Below are positions 1-11,906 of a stretch of 64,000 nt of DNA, in pieces. Made by a program: the position numbers and the translations under genes. Below the pieces are notes generated by a model. It ran no database searches. It saw nothing but the letters and a program-made list of their open reading frames with translations, and had not been told where the DNA came from. How positions within the stretch are numbered: position 1 is the first letter of the stretch; every line of letters starts with the position of its first letter. Source of the DNA: Acomys russatus (Eukaryota; Chordata; Mammalia; Rodentia; Muridae); the NCBI RefSeq assembly GCF_903995435.1, contig NC_067167.1, forward strand, positions 18,512,831 through 18,576,830. Direction: 5' to 3'.

Positions 1-290
1 TGTGCACCTGTGGAAGTCAAAAGACAGCTTGTGGGAATCACTTATATCTCCATGTGGGAGGGCTGTAGGAGTAGAATTCAGACTGTCAAGCTTGGTGCTT
101 TTACCAGTTAAACCACTTTACTCGCCCCACCTTTGCTTCCTTTTTCTTAGAGTTAGGATTTCACTTAGGTGCTGAGGCTGGCCTCATTCACCACCCTCCT
201 GCCTTAGCTTCTAGGGTGGTTGGAGTAGAGCCGATAGCACCATGCTCCAAATCTTGTTCCTTGAGCAGTTTAATTTTACATTCTTTCACT

Positions 291-453
291 TAATATTTAT
301 TGTAATGTTGTGTGAATGCAGGATCCTGTGGGGGTTAGAAGAGGGCATCAGACCCTAGGAACTGGAGTTAAAGACGGTTGTGATCTACCATGTAGATACT
401 GGGATCCAAACCTGAGTTCTCTTAAGAGAACAGTTGAGCCATCCCTCTAGTCC
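291..453 (-). mobile_element. B3-like SINE, antisense
   Basis: TAATATTTATTG opening, GAAGAGGGCATCAGACC, GGAACTGGAGTTAAAGACGG and the closing GAGCCATCCCTCTAGTCC are the reverse complement of a B2/B3 tRNA-derived head and body. A similar partial copy occupies 2-128, and an old B1-like piece lies between them. Confidence 0.75.
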
Positions 454-1995
454 TTCAAATTCTTAAAACCAAACTACTAAACAGCAAAACTGTTGAGGAT
501 GTACTAACAATGATATTTGTAGAAGCAACAGGCCTACCTCAAGTATCACTCCTCAAGGAGCTGTGCCATCTTGTTTTTGAGACAGGGAACTGGGCATTGT
601 AATAGGCTGAGAGAGCCCTGGAACCTGGCGTGTCTTTGTCTCTCCAGCACTAGATTTAAAACGCATGCCTGGCTTTTGCCCAGTGTGGGGTATCGAAATC
701 AAATCACTTTACTGCCATAGCTGTCGCCAGGTCCTAAGTTCTGCAATATGCTAAACAGTCAACACCGAGGCCATGCTCACTGTTGAGATTGAGGAAACCC
801 TTGCACTTAGCAGACACCAGAAGAAGGATCGATCCAAGTTTCAGACCAGCTAAGGCCACAAAGTGAGACAGCTTAAAAATTAAGGAGGGTGGAGGAAGGA
901 AGGAGCTGAGGTGGGGGATGGAAGGTAGACAGATTATCAAAGCTGCTGGAAGAGCAACAAACAAATGGAGTCTTGTGTCTTTGGCTCTTGGATTTAGTCT
1001 TTGTTAGTCCATGACCTGTAGTTACACTATAAAAGGTAGAAGGCTATTGAGCAGAAATGTATACAGTTTGTGAAAGTTGGAATAGTCTGTCCCATGGTCA
1101 CCTGCTCTGCTCCCCCCCCCCCCCCCCTGCCATTTACAGCCACACTCTGGCTTCCTAAATCCTTAACTTACATTTTTGGAAGTTCTCATCTAACTCCAGT
1201 TGATTGTTTTCTTTTCCTTGTAGAGATGCTCATCTCTTCTACCAGTATAGGACTGAGATTATAAGTAGGGCCTATACTGGTTAGTGGAGACAGCACACGG
1301 TAGCTAATTGTGTCTTCTACAATTGGTCTTCTACAGAAGGTGTGCTCTGAAGTGTAGTGGTACTCAGTAGCACTTAGGGTTGCTTTTACCTAGCATTACA
1401 CTTTCCAGATGGTGAAAATGTTGGCATTTGGGGAGCTAAAATACAGCTCCTGGCTTGGCCTTGTCCTCCTAATACTCCAGAGCAAAATGCTATTTTAGGG
1501 AGTGTGATGTGTGGTTATGTAGAGTAGAAGCACAAAACTTGGGGCCAGGTGTTTTTGGCTTGACTTTTGCCATTTGACCTTTTGGGAGTGGTGGTGGGGC
1601 TGGGCAGGGGAAGAATATTGTGTGGGTTCTTATGGGTTACTGATTTTACAAAGATTCTACTTCATTATAAAATAATTTACTGTATGTATCCTACTGAGTG
1701 GAAATTTTGAGTCATTTACACAATACATAGTGCTAAGTTAACTTTGACATGAACCAACTGTTTTGAAAGTCAGTGATACCCATTTACCAACAGTGGTTAG
1801 GAAAATGGCTTATTTCATGTAAAAATCAGCATGTAAAATCCATTTTCTATGAGTTAGACAATAAAATAATTAACTTTGGAACCATCAAGATGGCACAGTT
1901 AATAAAGAAGTCTGCTTTCAAGCCTGGTAACCTGAGTAGTACGGCCCCATGGACCCACATAGGAGAAAAGAACTGAGTCCTTATATTACCTCTTT

Positions 1996-2120
1996 TATTT
2001 GAGACAGTTTCTAGTCCTGGCTGTCTTGTAACTCCCTCTGTAGACCAGGCTGGCCTTGAACTTAGAGATTCATCTGCCTTGTGAGTGCTGACATCAAAGT
2101 TGTGAGTCACCATGCCAGGC
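1996..2120 (-). mobile_element. B1 SINE, antisense
   Basis: TTGAGACAGTTTCTAGTCCT, GTAGACCAGGCTGGCCTTGA and CACCATGCCAGGCC mark a diverged reversed B1. Confidence 0.85.
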
Positions 2121-2324
2121 CATGTCACCTGTTTAGTGTGATATAGTCTTTCCTTTGGGTTTTATTGCGTGTTGAGGGGAGGCACATGTAGACATCAGAG
2201 GAAATTTTATGGAAAAAGTTGGTTTTCTCCTTTCATTATGAGTTCTGGAAATCAGACTCAAGAGCAGGTCATTAGGTGTGGTGACAAGTGAACTTGCTCC
2301 TTGAGCCTTCTCATTGGCTCATGT

Positions 2325-2445
2325 GTTGGTTTTTTTGAGCCAGGGCTTCTCTGTGTGGCCTTGGCTGTCCTACACTTGCTTTGTAGACCAGAGATCCTCT
2401 TGCTTCTGCCTCCCTGAGTGCTGGGATTACAGGCGTGCGCCACCT
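2325..2445 (-). mobile_element. B1 SINE, antisense, with internal deletion
   Basis: GGGCTTCTCTGTGTGGCCTT to GGCGTGCGCCACCTC. About 25 bases of the middle (GGCTGGCCTTGAACTCACAG in normal copies) are lost. Confidence 0.85.
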
Positions 2446-3001
2446 CAAAATGAAAGGCAACCACAAACAAGCATCAAAACTAGATTTCATTGGTAACAAA
2501 TTTCTTCCTTGTTTAGAGAATGTACTTGGGATACAATCTGAATAGTATTCTTCCCCTTGGCCAAGAGACTATTGAACAGTTCTTACAAGCCTCAGAGATG
2601 TGACAAAAGGGGAGCTTCATATCAGTAAAGTTTAACTTGTTCAAATAATATAAATAATGCTTAGTGAATTCAATGTCAGAGAACTTTCAATGTTCAGGGT
2701 AGGCCTCAGTTTCAAATATGTCCAACTAAAATTGGAATTAAATTAAGGCATCCTGGCTGTGATTTTCTCCCCATAAGATTTAATACTACATGCTACCTAG
2801 CTGATTTCAGCTCTGTAGTATGAAATTAGTACTGTTGTAAAAGTGTTTAAAACTCTGTAGAAGGTCTTTGGTAAAAGACCATAATTGACCTAATTTGCTC
2901 TCAATTCGTTCCACAAGAATTCATTCCTCCTCACTTCCAGTCTGTTAGCTTCCTTCCCTATTTTCTGTTCTTTCTTTCTTCCCCCCACCCCACCCCCACC
3001 C

Positions 3002-3140
3002 CCAGACAGGGTTCCTCTGTGTAAAAGCCAAGGCTGTCCTAGACTTACTATCTATTACCAGGATGGCCTCAAACTCACAGAGATCCACCTGCCACTGCCT
3101 CCCAATTTCTGGGATTAAAGGCGTGTGCCACCATGTCCAG
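3002..3140 (-). mobile_element. B1 SINE, antisense
   Basis: CAGACAGGGTTCCTCTGTGT to GGCGTGTGCCACCATGTCC, preceded by a C-rich run. Confidence 0.88.
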
Positions 3141-3146
3141 TTCTTA

Positions 3147-3495
3147 TTTTGTTTTCTATTGCTGTAATGAACACCATGACCAAAGGACTTGAGGAAAAAG
3201 ACATATATGGCTTGCATGTTACTGCCCATCAGGGGATGCCAAGGAAGAAACTGAAGCAGAGACAAGGAGGAGGATTGCTTACTTAGTTGCTTCCCATCAC
3301 TTGCTTTCTCATATAAAACAGGACCACCTGCCTCTGGTGGTGTTTAACTGCCTTCCCCAAAGTGAGCTGGGCTTTCCCAAGAAAATGTCCCTACAGACTT
3401 CCCAATGGGCATTCTGATGGAGGCATTTTCTCAATTGAGGTTCTTCTTCTCAGATAACTCATTTGTGTTAAGTTGACAAACTAGCCAGCATGTCC
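3147..3495 (+). repeat. Rodent interspersed repeat (TATTGCTGTAATGAACACCA family), copy 1
   Basis: The sequence from TTGCTGTAATGAACACCATG to GTGTTAAGTTGACAAACTAG matches a repeat family that recurs in this window at about 23325 and 60310. I recognise it as a common rodent repeat but cannot name the Repbase entry with certainty. Confidence 0.6.
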
Positions 3496-3845
3496 CCTTT
3501 TCACTTCTCTAATTTTAGAGACTATATTGTTGCCAAGCAACCAAGGCAGCTTTAGGTAATTTGAGCAGGAACAGCATCTATTGACTTATTAGGTATCTCA
3601 ATGTTTGGGACAGTCAAAGAGCTAGCTGGTAATATGGTTAGAATTGGGCAACAGTGATTTCACTAAGTTGATGTGTACAGTATGCTCTGCATTGTGTGCA
3701 CCCTTGCTTGCTGGTGCCCAGTACAGGATGTTGCTATTAGAACTCTTCCACTGTTTGTTGTCTTGGTTGTAACTACTGTTGTTCTTACTAGAATGGATTC
3801 TTTAGTTTCTTTCACTCTTTTTTTTTTTCCTTTCACTGTCTTTTT

Positions 3846-4182
3846 AAAAAATACTTATTTTTTATGCATACAGTGCTCTGCCTGCACACCAGAAGAGGGC
3901 ATTAGATCACATTATAGATGGTTGCGAGCCACCATATGGTTGCTGGGGATTGAACTCAGGACCTCTGGAAGAACAGAAAGTGCTCTTAACCTCTGAGCCA
4001 TCTCTCCAGCCCTTTCACTCACTGTCTCTTTTGTTTTTTGAAACAGGGTTTCTCTGTGTAGCCTTGGCTGTCCTGGAGCTTTCTTTTTAGATTAGGCTAG
4101 CCTTGAACTCACAGCAATAGAGCTGCCTGCCTCTGCCTCCCCAAATGGTGGTATTAAAGGAGTGCACCACCCCACCCAGCTA
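3846..4182 (-). mobile_element. B2 followed by B1, both antisense
   Basis: 3846-4012 is a reversed B2 (ATGCATACAGTGCTCTGCCT to GAGCCATCTCTCCAGCCC). 4031-4182 is a reversed B1 ending in CACCCAGC. A degraded B1 piece continues near 4226-4300 after a C-homopolymer. Confidence 0.88.
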
Positions 4183-4417
4183 AGAATACAATCAATGTCG
4201 GCCCCCCCCCCCCCCCCGTACATCTCCCCTTTGGGTCAAGGTCTCATGTAGCCAAGAATGGGTGCTCAGATTACAGGCCTGTGCTACAATGCCCAGGTTA
4301 TTTGGTGCTGGATACCAAAGGTTTCCTGCAAGTTGGGCAGACAATGTCAGCTCCACTCTGTATGTAGAACAGACTTTACCTTTTATTTAAGGGAAGCATC
4401 TTTGTTACCTCCTTTTA

Positions 4418-4602
4418 AAAGACTTATTTTTATCATTTACTATATATGCACATCTGAGTGCATGCCTCTGGGTACCCACGAAGTTCAGAAGAGGGAATTG
4501 CATCCCTGTAAATAGAGTTACAGATGGTTGTGAGCCACCTGGTATGGGTGCTGGTACTCAAACTCTACAAGGTCAGCAAGGAGACAACTCTCCAGCCCTG
4601 GG
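4418..4602 (-). mobile_element. B2/B3-like SINE, antisense
   Basis: Reversed and diverged; it ends CAACTCTCCAGCCC and carries GAGTTACAGATGGTTGTGAG. Confidence 0.75.
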
Positions 4603-4835
4603 GGAAATGTGGCTTCTCTTTGGCACTTACAAATTGCAGGCAGCACTGCTGTTACACTTTGGTGCTATACAAAATGAGGGTTATTTGACCACACTTTCTT
4701 TGTCAGTCAGGTACCTGGGACTGGTAGTACATGGCCACTAAGTGGTGTTTTGTGTTGTTGTTTTTTGGATCTGCTGGACAAAGGATAACTGATTTTATTT
4801 ATTTATTTATTTTTTTGGTTGGTTGGTTGGGTTTT

Positions 4836-5215
4836 TTGTTTTGTTTTGTTTTGTTTCTCTGTGTAGCCTTGGCTGTCTTGGACTCGCTTTGTAGACCAGG
4901 CTGACCTCTGCCTCTGCCTCTTGAGTGCTGGAATTAAAGGCGTGAACCACTGCGCCCGGCAACTGTGAGATTTTATCATGCTATATATAGATGAAAAGGT
5001 GTGTGTGCCTGTGTGTAGGTTTCCTGCTGAAGGGATGGAAAAGTGTGCAGTTCAAAACTCATAAATCAAAGCCAGGAGTAGTGCTTTGATCCTAGCACTC
5101 TAGTGACAAGAGGTGGGTCAATCTCTGTTTGAGGCCAGCCTGGTCTACATAATGAGTTCCAGGTCATCCTGAGTTACATGCTGAGACCTTACCTAAAAAC
5201 AAAAAACCAACAACA
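4836..5215. mobile_element. Inverted pair of B1 SINEs
   Basis: 4836-4961 is B1 antisense (ends GCGCCCGGC). 5068-5215 is B1-like sense (AGCCAGGAGTAGTGCTTTGA to an A-rich tail). The transcript could fold between them. Confidence 0.8.
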
Positions 5216-5284
5216 GACAAACAAAAACCTTATACATCTTTTACTTATGAACAATTTCATATACTATTTTAGAAATTATTACTT

Positions 5285-6050
5285 GTTTTATTTGAGTGTG
5301 AGGGAGAGGGGTGGGAGGACAGAGAACAAGAGCAACTGTACCATGGCAGCTGTATGGAGGTCAGAGAGCTTCAGTGATTAAAAACCTCTGGTTGTCAGGG
5401 GAGTGTGGCAAGCTTTACCTGTTGTGCCATCTCACTGGTCTGTCTACTAATATTTTTTGATTGAGGTTGACCAAGGATAATAGCAGCTCTGGGTAGACAG
5501 AGTGTGTGCAAGAGAAAAGTACCATAATTGCATGAACTATAGAGTGAGCTTGCAGAGTAACCGTTAAATAAGTGAAGCAGAGGAATTACTTAAAGAAACT
5601 ACTTTACTTTACTGTCTTTTTTTTTTTTTTTTTTTTTTTAAATAAAAAGCAAGTACTTCACAGTTAACCATGTCTGATAGTAGCAAGAAAGTTTATTTCC
5701 TCCTGGTATTTCCTTTTTTACTTCTGTGGGTAAGGATTTCAAGCACTGGTGTCCGGCTTTTTTTTTTAAAATTCTTGCAGTTGGTGCTTAGTTTGGGAAA
5801 TGAACAGTGTTTCATCAGATAATTATGTATCTGTTTATTGTGTCAAATTTATAGTGACCCAAGAGGGGATATTTTATACATCCAGTGAAGTCTTATGGTT
5901 GGTAAGGTCACAGTGCTTTATACACACTTTTTGTTTTTTGAAACAGGGTCTTGTTGTGTAGCTGGCTTGGAGCTCAGTATGTAGCCCAAGCCACCCCTTG
6001 CCTTAGCTACCCAAGTGCCAAGACTACAAGCATATACCACACACCCCACT
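5285..6050 (-). mobile_element. Old B3-like and B1-like SINE remnants, antisense
   Basis: 5285-5445 ends TGTGCCATCTCACTGGTC (B3-like). 5930-6050 has GAAACAGGGTCTTGTTGTGT (old B1). Both are strongly diverged; the sequence between them, including a T-homopolymer at about 5617-5639, shows nothing recognisable. Confidence 0.65.
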
Positions 6051-6070
6051 GCCACACACCCCACTGCCAC
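6033..6070. repeat. Short tandem duplication, unit 17
   Basis: ACACACCCCACTGCCAC is repeated head to tail at the end of an old antisense B1. Confidence 0.8.
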
Positions 6071-7164
6071 ATGCTTTGGGAAGAGTGCCTAACTAAGGTG
6101 TGTAAACTGATGGGAAGAGTGTGAGTGTGGCATCTAAGAATGCAGAGTGATTTTTGAGCTATTTTGGGATCTGATCTTGAAGGTACTTTTGGTGCGTTGT
6201 TAGAGCTTAAAATAGTTGCTACTATGTATAATCGGTGTGGGAAGGGGGTAACTTAGATTCTTAGACCCTTCCCCTTTCCAGCCTCCCTTTTCATGGAAAC
6301 TTGGGATAAAACAAAGTTGAGGAAAGGCCAAAATGGAAGAAAATTTGCTGTGTAGTTATTTTTCTTCACTCCTCTGTCCTCTGCTAATCCTCCCATCCCA
6401 CCCCCCTTTACAATAAAGGCTAGTTAAATGTTCTCTATGGGAACAGCGTAGTCTCTGAAATGGAAGTATGTCTAGTAGGTTGAGGAACTGTAAAGAGGTT
6501 AAATGGGCTTGAACAAAGGTGGGGGTGGAGGACAGCTGAAGGTGAATTGGAAAAGAGGACAGAGCACAGGAGTGAATTGCAAGACTTTGACTTAAATATA
6601 TGTGGAAGGTAAATCTAGCAAGGTCAAGATTGGATGCTAGGGAGAGTGCCAGGAGGTTGTTTTAGTCAGCTAGTTAGAGCTGGGGGAGACTTGACCACGG
6701 GGGCAGGAGTGGTGAGCAGCAGCATACTCAGGGTAGACTTCTGGATCCTTTTTGTCTTTGCTGGGAGTCCAGCCCAGCTGCACACATGCTCTTGCTCCTG
6801 ACCTTTACTCCAGTAAGCTGTGGAAGATTTTCAAACATTTTTTTAAAAAATCAGGTTAGGTATATAACCTACAGGAGAAGATGGATTAACTGATATGGGG
6901 GAAATGAAGAAGATCAGAAAGTTAAGTTTGGGTTAAGTTAAATTGAGCTGCCGTGTTTGTCCATTTTCTTTCATTGTACTAAAATATTAAAGCTGGGTAC
7001 TTAGAAAGAAAAGATGTTTTAGAGACTGAATGTGCAAGATCAGGCAGCTCAATCCTTTTGCTTCTGGTGAGGACCTTTTCGGCTGTATTACAACATGGCA
7101 GAAAAGCTGAAAGGGAAACGCATGAGCAGAAGACACCAAACTTTACTTTAAAAGGAAAAAAAAA

Positions 7165-7332
7165 AAAGGATTATTTATACAGTATTCTTCCTCCGTGTGT
7201 GCCTGCGCGCCAGAACAGGGTACCAGATGTTATTATGGATGGTTGTAAGTCACCATGTGTGTGCTGGGAATTGAACTCATACCTTGGGATGAACAGCCAG
7301 TGCTCTTAACCTCTGAGCCATCTATCCAGCCA
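7165..7332 (-). mobile_element. B2 SINE, antisense
   Basis: TTATTATGGATGGTTGTAAG, TGGGAATTGAACTCATACCT and GAGCCATCTATCCAGCC identify a reversed B2. Confidence 0.88.
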
Positions 7333-8497
7333 GAATAGCTTCACTTTTAAACAATCTGTCAGCAGAGGCAGCGTTGTTAGATCAGGTCTTGTTTCCTCCT
7401 CTTATTAGGAGAAATTAAAAAAATTTGTATATTTAAGGAGAGATGTTGGAGATGTTTTTGGGGGAGGTGAGGAGAGATCTGCATTCAAGGGGAAGGGTGG
7501 CTGTGGTAGAGTGCTCTGGTACTTTAGAATAACTGGTGAGAAGCCCAGCAGTATATGCGCACAGAGGCGAGTACATGTGCAGATGCCATCGTGGAACCTT
7601 AAAGATGCTTGCTTTCCCATGAAATAGGAAGCAGAGCATCAGTCAAAAGCAGGGGTGAAGGTGGATATGTGGGCTTTCAAGAGAGTCATGGAAAATGGAA
7701 TGTGATGTAAGCATTGGGGGAACTGTCAGTTTTAGAAGCTGATTAGCATGGGCCAGTTGGGCCAGTGTACCCTCCCTTTCATTCTCCATCCCTATATCTC
7801 TTGCCATGTGTAGGTAGTGCCCTAGAGATGATCTTGTCTCTTTTCCTCTTCCAAAGGCAGTTCTGCTTCCTTCTGCCTAAGTGCTGGGATCCAAGGGTGT
7901 ACTGCTGCTACCACACTAGTGTCCCAGACTTGTTCTTATCTTCAGTACTTCTGTACTATAGGTAGCTCTCTGTGTCCATGGTTCCACCAGATGGAGATGG
8001 AAAGACCTTTGGTAGCAAAGTGTATCTTTATTGAGCATTGAAAGAATTTTATCATTGTTGCCTAATTTGTGTATTGCTACTTAGCATTCGCAGTGTATGT
8101 ATTAAACCACAAGTCATCTAGAGATAGATGGTTTGAAATACACAGGAAGATTTTTGTAGTTTAAATACAAATGCTAAGCTGTTTTAAGTAAGAGACTTGA
8201 ACATTCAGAGATTTTGATATCCTTGGGGATGCTAGTCCTTGTCTGCCCCTGGCTAAAAGAATGACCAAATTTTTTAGAAAGGAAGAGTTTAGTGGTTTGG
8301 TTTTTGAGTTTAGAACAAGTTGCTTTACTTGTTGCAGCAATCTTGGTGTCATTTTTCTTTCCTTTTATGTGAATATAAATAAAATCAATTTTATTTTTTA
8401 ATCAATTTTATTAATCTAATCTAATCTAGATATCTAACAGTTATATTCAGCTGGTTGTGGTTGTACAAACAGCCTTTTTAGGGGTGGCAACAACACG

Positions 8498-8611
8498 GAT
8501 ATGACAGGGTGGCTGTCCTGGAACTTATTATGTAGACCAGGCTGGACACAAACTCAGAGATCCATCTGCCTCTGGTAGGATTAAAAGCATGTGCCACCAC
8601 CATGCCTGGCA
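8498..8611 (-). mobile_element. B1 SINE, antisense
   Basis: GGTGGCTGTCCTGGAACTTA to ACCATGCCTGGC, about 250 bases upstream of UBE2N exon 2. Confidence 0.85.
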
Positions 8612-8857
8612 TAAACAGTCTTTTTAGCATTTATTGCTTTATTGGTGCGATAGTTTGTGTGCACCTGCCTGCCCTGTATTATGGTATGGTTCAGAGGTCA
8701 AAGAAACATTCTTTTCTTTGAATTTCTATTTTATGAGCTAAATTATATATCACTGGCAGATTCTCTTATGTCTAATTCTAAAAGATGAACTTAGTCATTT
8801 TGTGTTGATGCTAGTGATGGCATTTGTTTCACAAATGTCTTTGTTTTTCTGTTGTAG

Positions 8858-9104
8858 GAAACCCAGCGTTTGCTGGCAGAACCAGTTCCTGGCATTAAAG
8901 CAGAACCAGATGAGAGCAACGCACGTTATTTTCATGTGGTCATTGCTGGCCCCCAGGATTCCCCCTTTGAGGGAGGGACTTTTAAACTTGAACTATTCCT
9001 TCCAGAAGAATACCCAATGGCAGCACCTAAAGTACGTTTCATGACCAAAATTTATCATCCTAATGTAGACAAGTTGGGAAGAATATGTTTAGATATTTTG
9101 AAAG
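8858..9104 (+). CDS. UBE2N: UBE2N coding exon 2
   Basis: Exon of 247 nt encoding residues 11-92 plus the first base of Asp93. The acceptor is a T-rich tract ending TTGTAG before GAAACCCAG, and the donor is AAAG/GTAAGT, a strong consensus. It carries the E2 core, including HPN and the active-site Cys87. The intron that follows is only 187 nt. Confidence 0.97.
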
Positions 9105-10461
9105 GTAAGTGCTTGTCATCCTGTGGTTTTATTAATGTGTCCTTTCTGTCTTAAGCACTCCATTTTTAGAATGTACATATTGTAATCTCACCTTATGCTA
9201 AGACCACCAGAATGTGTGGGAGGGCAGTACAACAGTTCTGGGCCTGTTTTCCATGCTTTATCATATCATACTGGGCCTGTTACCTTCATAGATAAGTGGT
9301 CCCCAGCACTGCAGATCCGCACAGTTCTGCTATCAATCCAGGCTTTGTTAAGTGCTCCTAACCCAGATGATCCATTAGCAAACGATGTAGCCGAGCAGTG
9401 GAAGACCAACGAAGCCCAAGCCATAGAAACAGGTATTTCATACTTATTCTCTTCTACCTGCTTCTACTCTTCAAAGTAGGTCTGTTAGCATTTAATGTTT
9501 TTGTTTGTTTGTTTGTTTTTTCAGTTCAAATTGTTTTGTTTGTTTGTTTGGTTTTCGAGACAGAGTTTCTCTGTGTAATAGCCCTGTCTGTCCTGGACTC
9601 ACTTTTGTAGATCAGGGTGGCTTTGAGCTCACAGAGATCAGCCTGCTTGCCTCTGCCTCTGGAGTACTGGGATTACAGGTGTGCCCAACTGCGCCCAGTT
9701 TATAAACTGAGATATAAAATAATCTGTAAAAGGAGAGCCTAGAGAGATGGCTTAGGGCTTAAGAGCACTGTCCGCTGTTTGAAAGTTCCCTAGTTCAATT
9801 CCCAGCAACCACATGGTGCCTCATGACCACCTGTAATGAGATCTGCTGCCTTCTTGTGGTGGGCAGGCACATATGTTGGCGGAATACTGTATAAATAATA
9901 AATAAATCTTTAAAAAAAAGAGCTTGCAGTGTGTTAACTACATGGATTTAATAATAATTAGTATATATTGTACAAGTAGTTTGTGAATATGCTTGAAAAC
10001 TTTTAACTATTCTGAGCTGTTTTTATGGCCCATTTAAAGTACATGTCTGTTTATAGAGAGTATGGAATCAACAAACCTTTGCTACAGTTACAACAGAATT
10101 AGTAAGGAATATTATCATCTGTTCAAATATGAAAGTAATATTTTTTCCATCTGTTGAATTTTATGAAAGGTTTGAAGCTATTGTGGTCTTTAGAGCGAGG
10201 CCCTTAGAACATAAACAAAGCCCCTTTCTAATTCATTGTACTGTTTTGGTAATAAGGCATGCAAAAAACTGATCTGATCCAGTTTACGGGAGGTGATATG
10301 GATTTAGGGGGGTATATATAGCATGGCATTTCCACAAATTTTGTTTGTTGTTTATGGTGTTTGGAAAGAAATCTAATGAACTCAGTAAACTAACAATTGC
10401 GTATTTCTTTTTGTCTACAGCGAGAGCATGGACTAGGCTATATGCCATGAATAATATTTAA
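8858..10461 (+). CDS. UBE2N: UBE2N (Ubc13) ubiquitin-conjugating enzyme E2 N, coding exons 2-4 (5' partial)
   Basis: UBE2N is the E2 that builds K63-linked ubiquitin chains together with UBE2V1 or UBE2V2 and RING ligases such as TRAF6 and RNF8, in NF-kB signalling and DNA-damage tolerance. The spliced reading frame joins 8858-9104, 9292-9432 and 10421-10461 and gives residues 11-152 of the 152-residue protein, as far as I recall identical to human. Visible landmarks are the HPN motif (H77, P78, N79) and catalytic Cys87 in RICLDIL, Met64 in the E3-contact loop (EEYPMAAPK), and the C-terminus AMNNI before TAA. All introns have GT-AG ends and the phases fit (0, 1, 1). Exon 1, which should encode about 10 residues, is outside the window. 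Introns are kept, so this is the native gene and not one of the processed copies. It converges on NUDT4. Confidence 0.97.
9292..9432 (+). CDS. UBE2N: UBE2N coding exon 3
   Basis: Exon of 141 nt, from TTCATAG/ATAAGTGG to GAAACAG/GTATTT. It begins in the second base of Asp93 and ends in the first base of Ala140. It encodes KWSPALQIRTVLLSIQALL and the following helices, including Gln100, the residue known as a bacterial deamidation target. The next intron (988 nt) holds one antisense B1 and one B2. Confidence 0.97.
9548..9702 (-). mobile_element. B1 SINE, antisense, in UBE2N intron 3
   Basis: TTTTCGAGACAGAGTTTCTC to GCCCAACTGCGCCCAGT, with a small insertion (AATAGCC) in the first unit. Confidence 0.88.
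9737..9920 (+). mobile_element. B2 SINE, sense, in UBE2N intron 3
   Basis: AGCCTAGAGAGATGGCTTAG, CAATTCCCAGCAACCACATG and an AATAAATAAATCTTT tail. Confidence 0.9.
10421..10461 (+). CDS. UBE2N: UBE2N terminal coding exon 4
   Basis: The acceptor TTTTTGTCTACAG precedes CGAGAGCATGG. The exon completes Ala140 and encodes RAWTRLYAMNNI followed by TAA at 10459-10461. It is too short to stand out as an ORF by itself and was placed by splice phase and by the conserved C-terminus. Confidence 0.96.
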
Positions 10462-11260
10462 ATCCATCAGATCAAGTGTACATCACTTCTCCTGTTCTGC
10501 CAAGACTTCTTCCCTTTTTTTTTTTTTGTTTTTTTGTTTGTTTTTGTTTGCATTTAATGGACACAGTCTTAGAAACATTACAGAATAAAGTCCCAGGCAT
10601 CTTCATCTTTGGTGATTACATGCACATTAGCAAACCTATGTCTTGTCCTGATTCACTGTTGTAAAGCATGAGCAGAGGCTAGGGGTATGACCAGGTTGTT
10701 GTGAGATGCTGGAGAGCAGTGACTCTCTGCTCCGATCGTCTCCCCATCATGGTTTAGTACAAAGCACTGTGAATGAAGGTAGTTCAGGGTTAGCTGCCAG
10801 AGGTATGGGTGTCTTTATTTTATTTCTTACGGGGAAAGTAGTTTAATTTTATGGCTGCCTTTCCCCTTCCCCGTCTTAAGGGATCTAATTGCAGTGGTTA
10901 AATGCAGCTAACCAGTTTTTTTAGAGTATGCTCTCTAGCCAAGTCTAACTTTAGACGCTTCTGATGGACAAGCTTGACTATCTGAACCAAAATGGGAACA
11001 TTAAATAAACATCACAGCCCTCACTAATAACATTGTGACTTTGCTGTCGAGTGTAGATGTCTGCCCTTCAATCCCCACCCCACCCCACCCCCAAAGACAA
11101 AGAAGAAGAAAAAAAGCTTGTGACCATTTTGTATGGCTTGTCTGGAAACTTCTGTAAATCTTATGTTTTAGTAAAATATTTTTTGTTATTCTACTTTGCC
11201 TTTGTACAGTTTATTTTACTGTGTTTATTTCGCTTTCCCAATGTGACAATCGTATTTTAA

Positions 11261-11266
11261 ATTAAA
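11261..11266 (+). terminator. UBE2N: UBE2N proximal polyadenylation signal candidate (ATTAAA)
   Basis: ATTAAA follows an A/T-rich stretch and is followed within about 20 nt by TTCTGTTTTGGTCC, which could serve as the downstream GU-rich element. A second hexamer, AATAAA, lies at 11004-11009. The choice between them is not decidable from sequence alone. Confidence 0.5.
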
Positions 11267-11856
11267 ATGGATGGAACGTTCTGTTTTGGTCCTCTCCATC
11301 TGGCAAATTGGCAAGAGGAGTATTACCAGTTTGTTTCATTGATGCAGATTTGTGTTAGGATTTTACTGAGTGAGTATTTATAAACTGGCCCTGAGCATGC
11401 ATGAAGCATTAGTATCTGACTTTTTCTTTTTTTAAAACTCTCCTAGAAATTTGAAATAAATATAACCTGATTTAATTAGGTGATCCTTGGTGTCTTGCCA
11501 TGTTTGAAAGTTGACCATACCCAACATTCACAGCAAAGAGGACAAGTGCATATCATGTCATACTTTCACATGTCTGCATTTGAGTTTCAGATTAGGTTAT
11601 GATTTTTCTCTTGGTTCTTGTCTGAAAACTCTATGTGGGACAATTGGTTGATGTTTGCGAAGGCGGGTTTTGCATCTTCCTTGCAAACCTAAGAAGCAAA
11701 TCCCAAGCAGTCAGCATTGTTGGGTCTTCAGTTCCTGTGCAATTCTCTTGCCCCTCTAGGATTTACTGAGAATGCCTTTTCTTTCTCTGTCTTTCTTTTC
11801 TTTTTCTTTTCCTCTTTTTGTTGTGTGTGTGGGGTGGGTCTTACTATGTAACTTGA

Positions 11857-11906
11857 CTGTACTGGGATTTACCAGTACAGTTGGAGGACAAGGCTGTCCT
11901 CCAACT
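11857..11906 (+). repeat. Two adjacent perfect hairpins
   Basis: CTGTACTGG at 11857-11865 pairs with CCAGTACAG at 11872-11880 (9-bp stem, 6-base loop). AGTTGGAGGACA at 11879-11890 pairs with TGTCCTCCAACT at 11895-11906 (12-bp stem, 4-base loop). The surrounding 11825-11945 is a rearranged B1-like fragment. It would be in the UBE2N 3' UTR if the distal poly(A) site is used. Confidence 0.9.

Larger units (their letters stand above)
1..8857 (+). other. UBE2N: UBE2N intron 1 (3' part)
   Basis: By gene structure everything left of 8858 is intron 1, since no exon-1-like MAGLPRRIIK sequence is present in the window. It contains many antisense B1/B2/B3 copies listed separately, C-homopolymers near 1108 and 4201, and about 1.1 kb of non-repetitive sequence at 6055-7160 in which I see no coding signal. 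Confidence 0.8.

Noticed and set aside
8802..9044. Alternative open frame over UBE2N exon 2
   Set aside because: It is out of frame with the conserved UBE2N reading frame and begins inside the intron.
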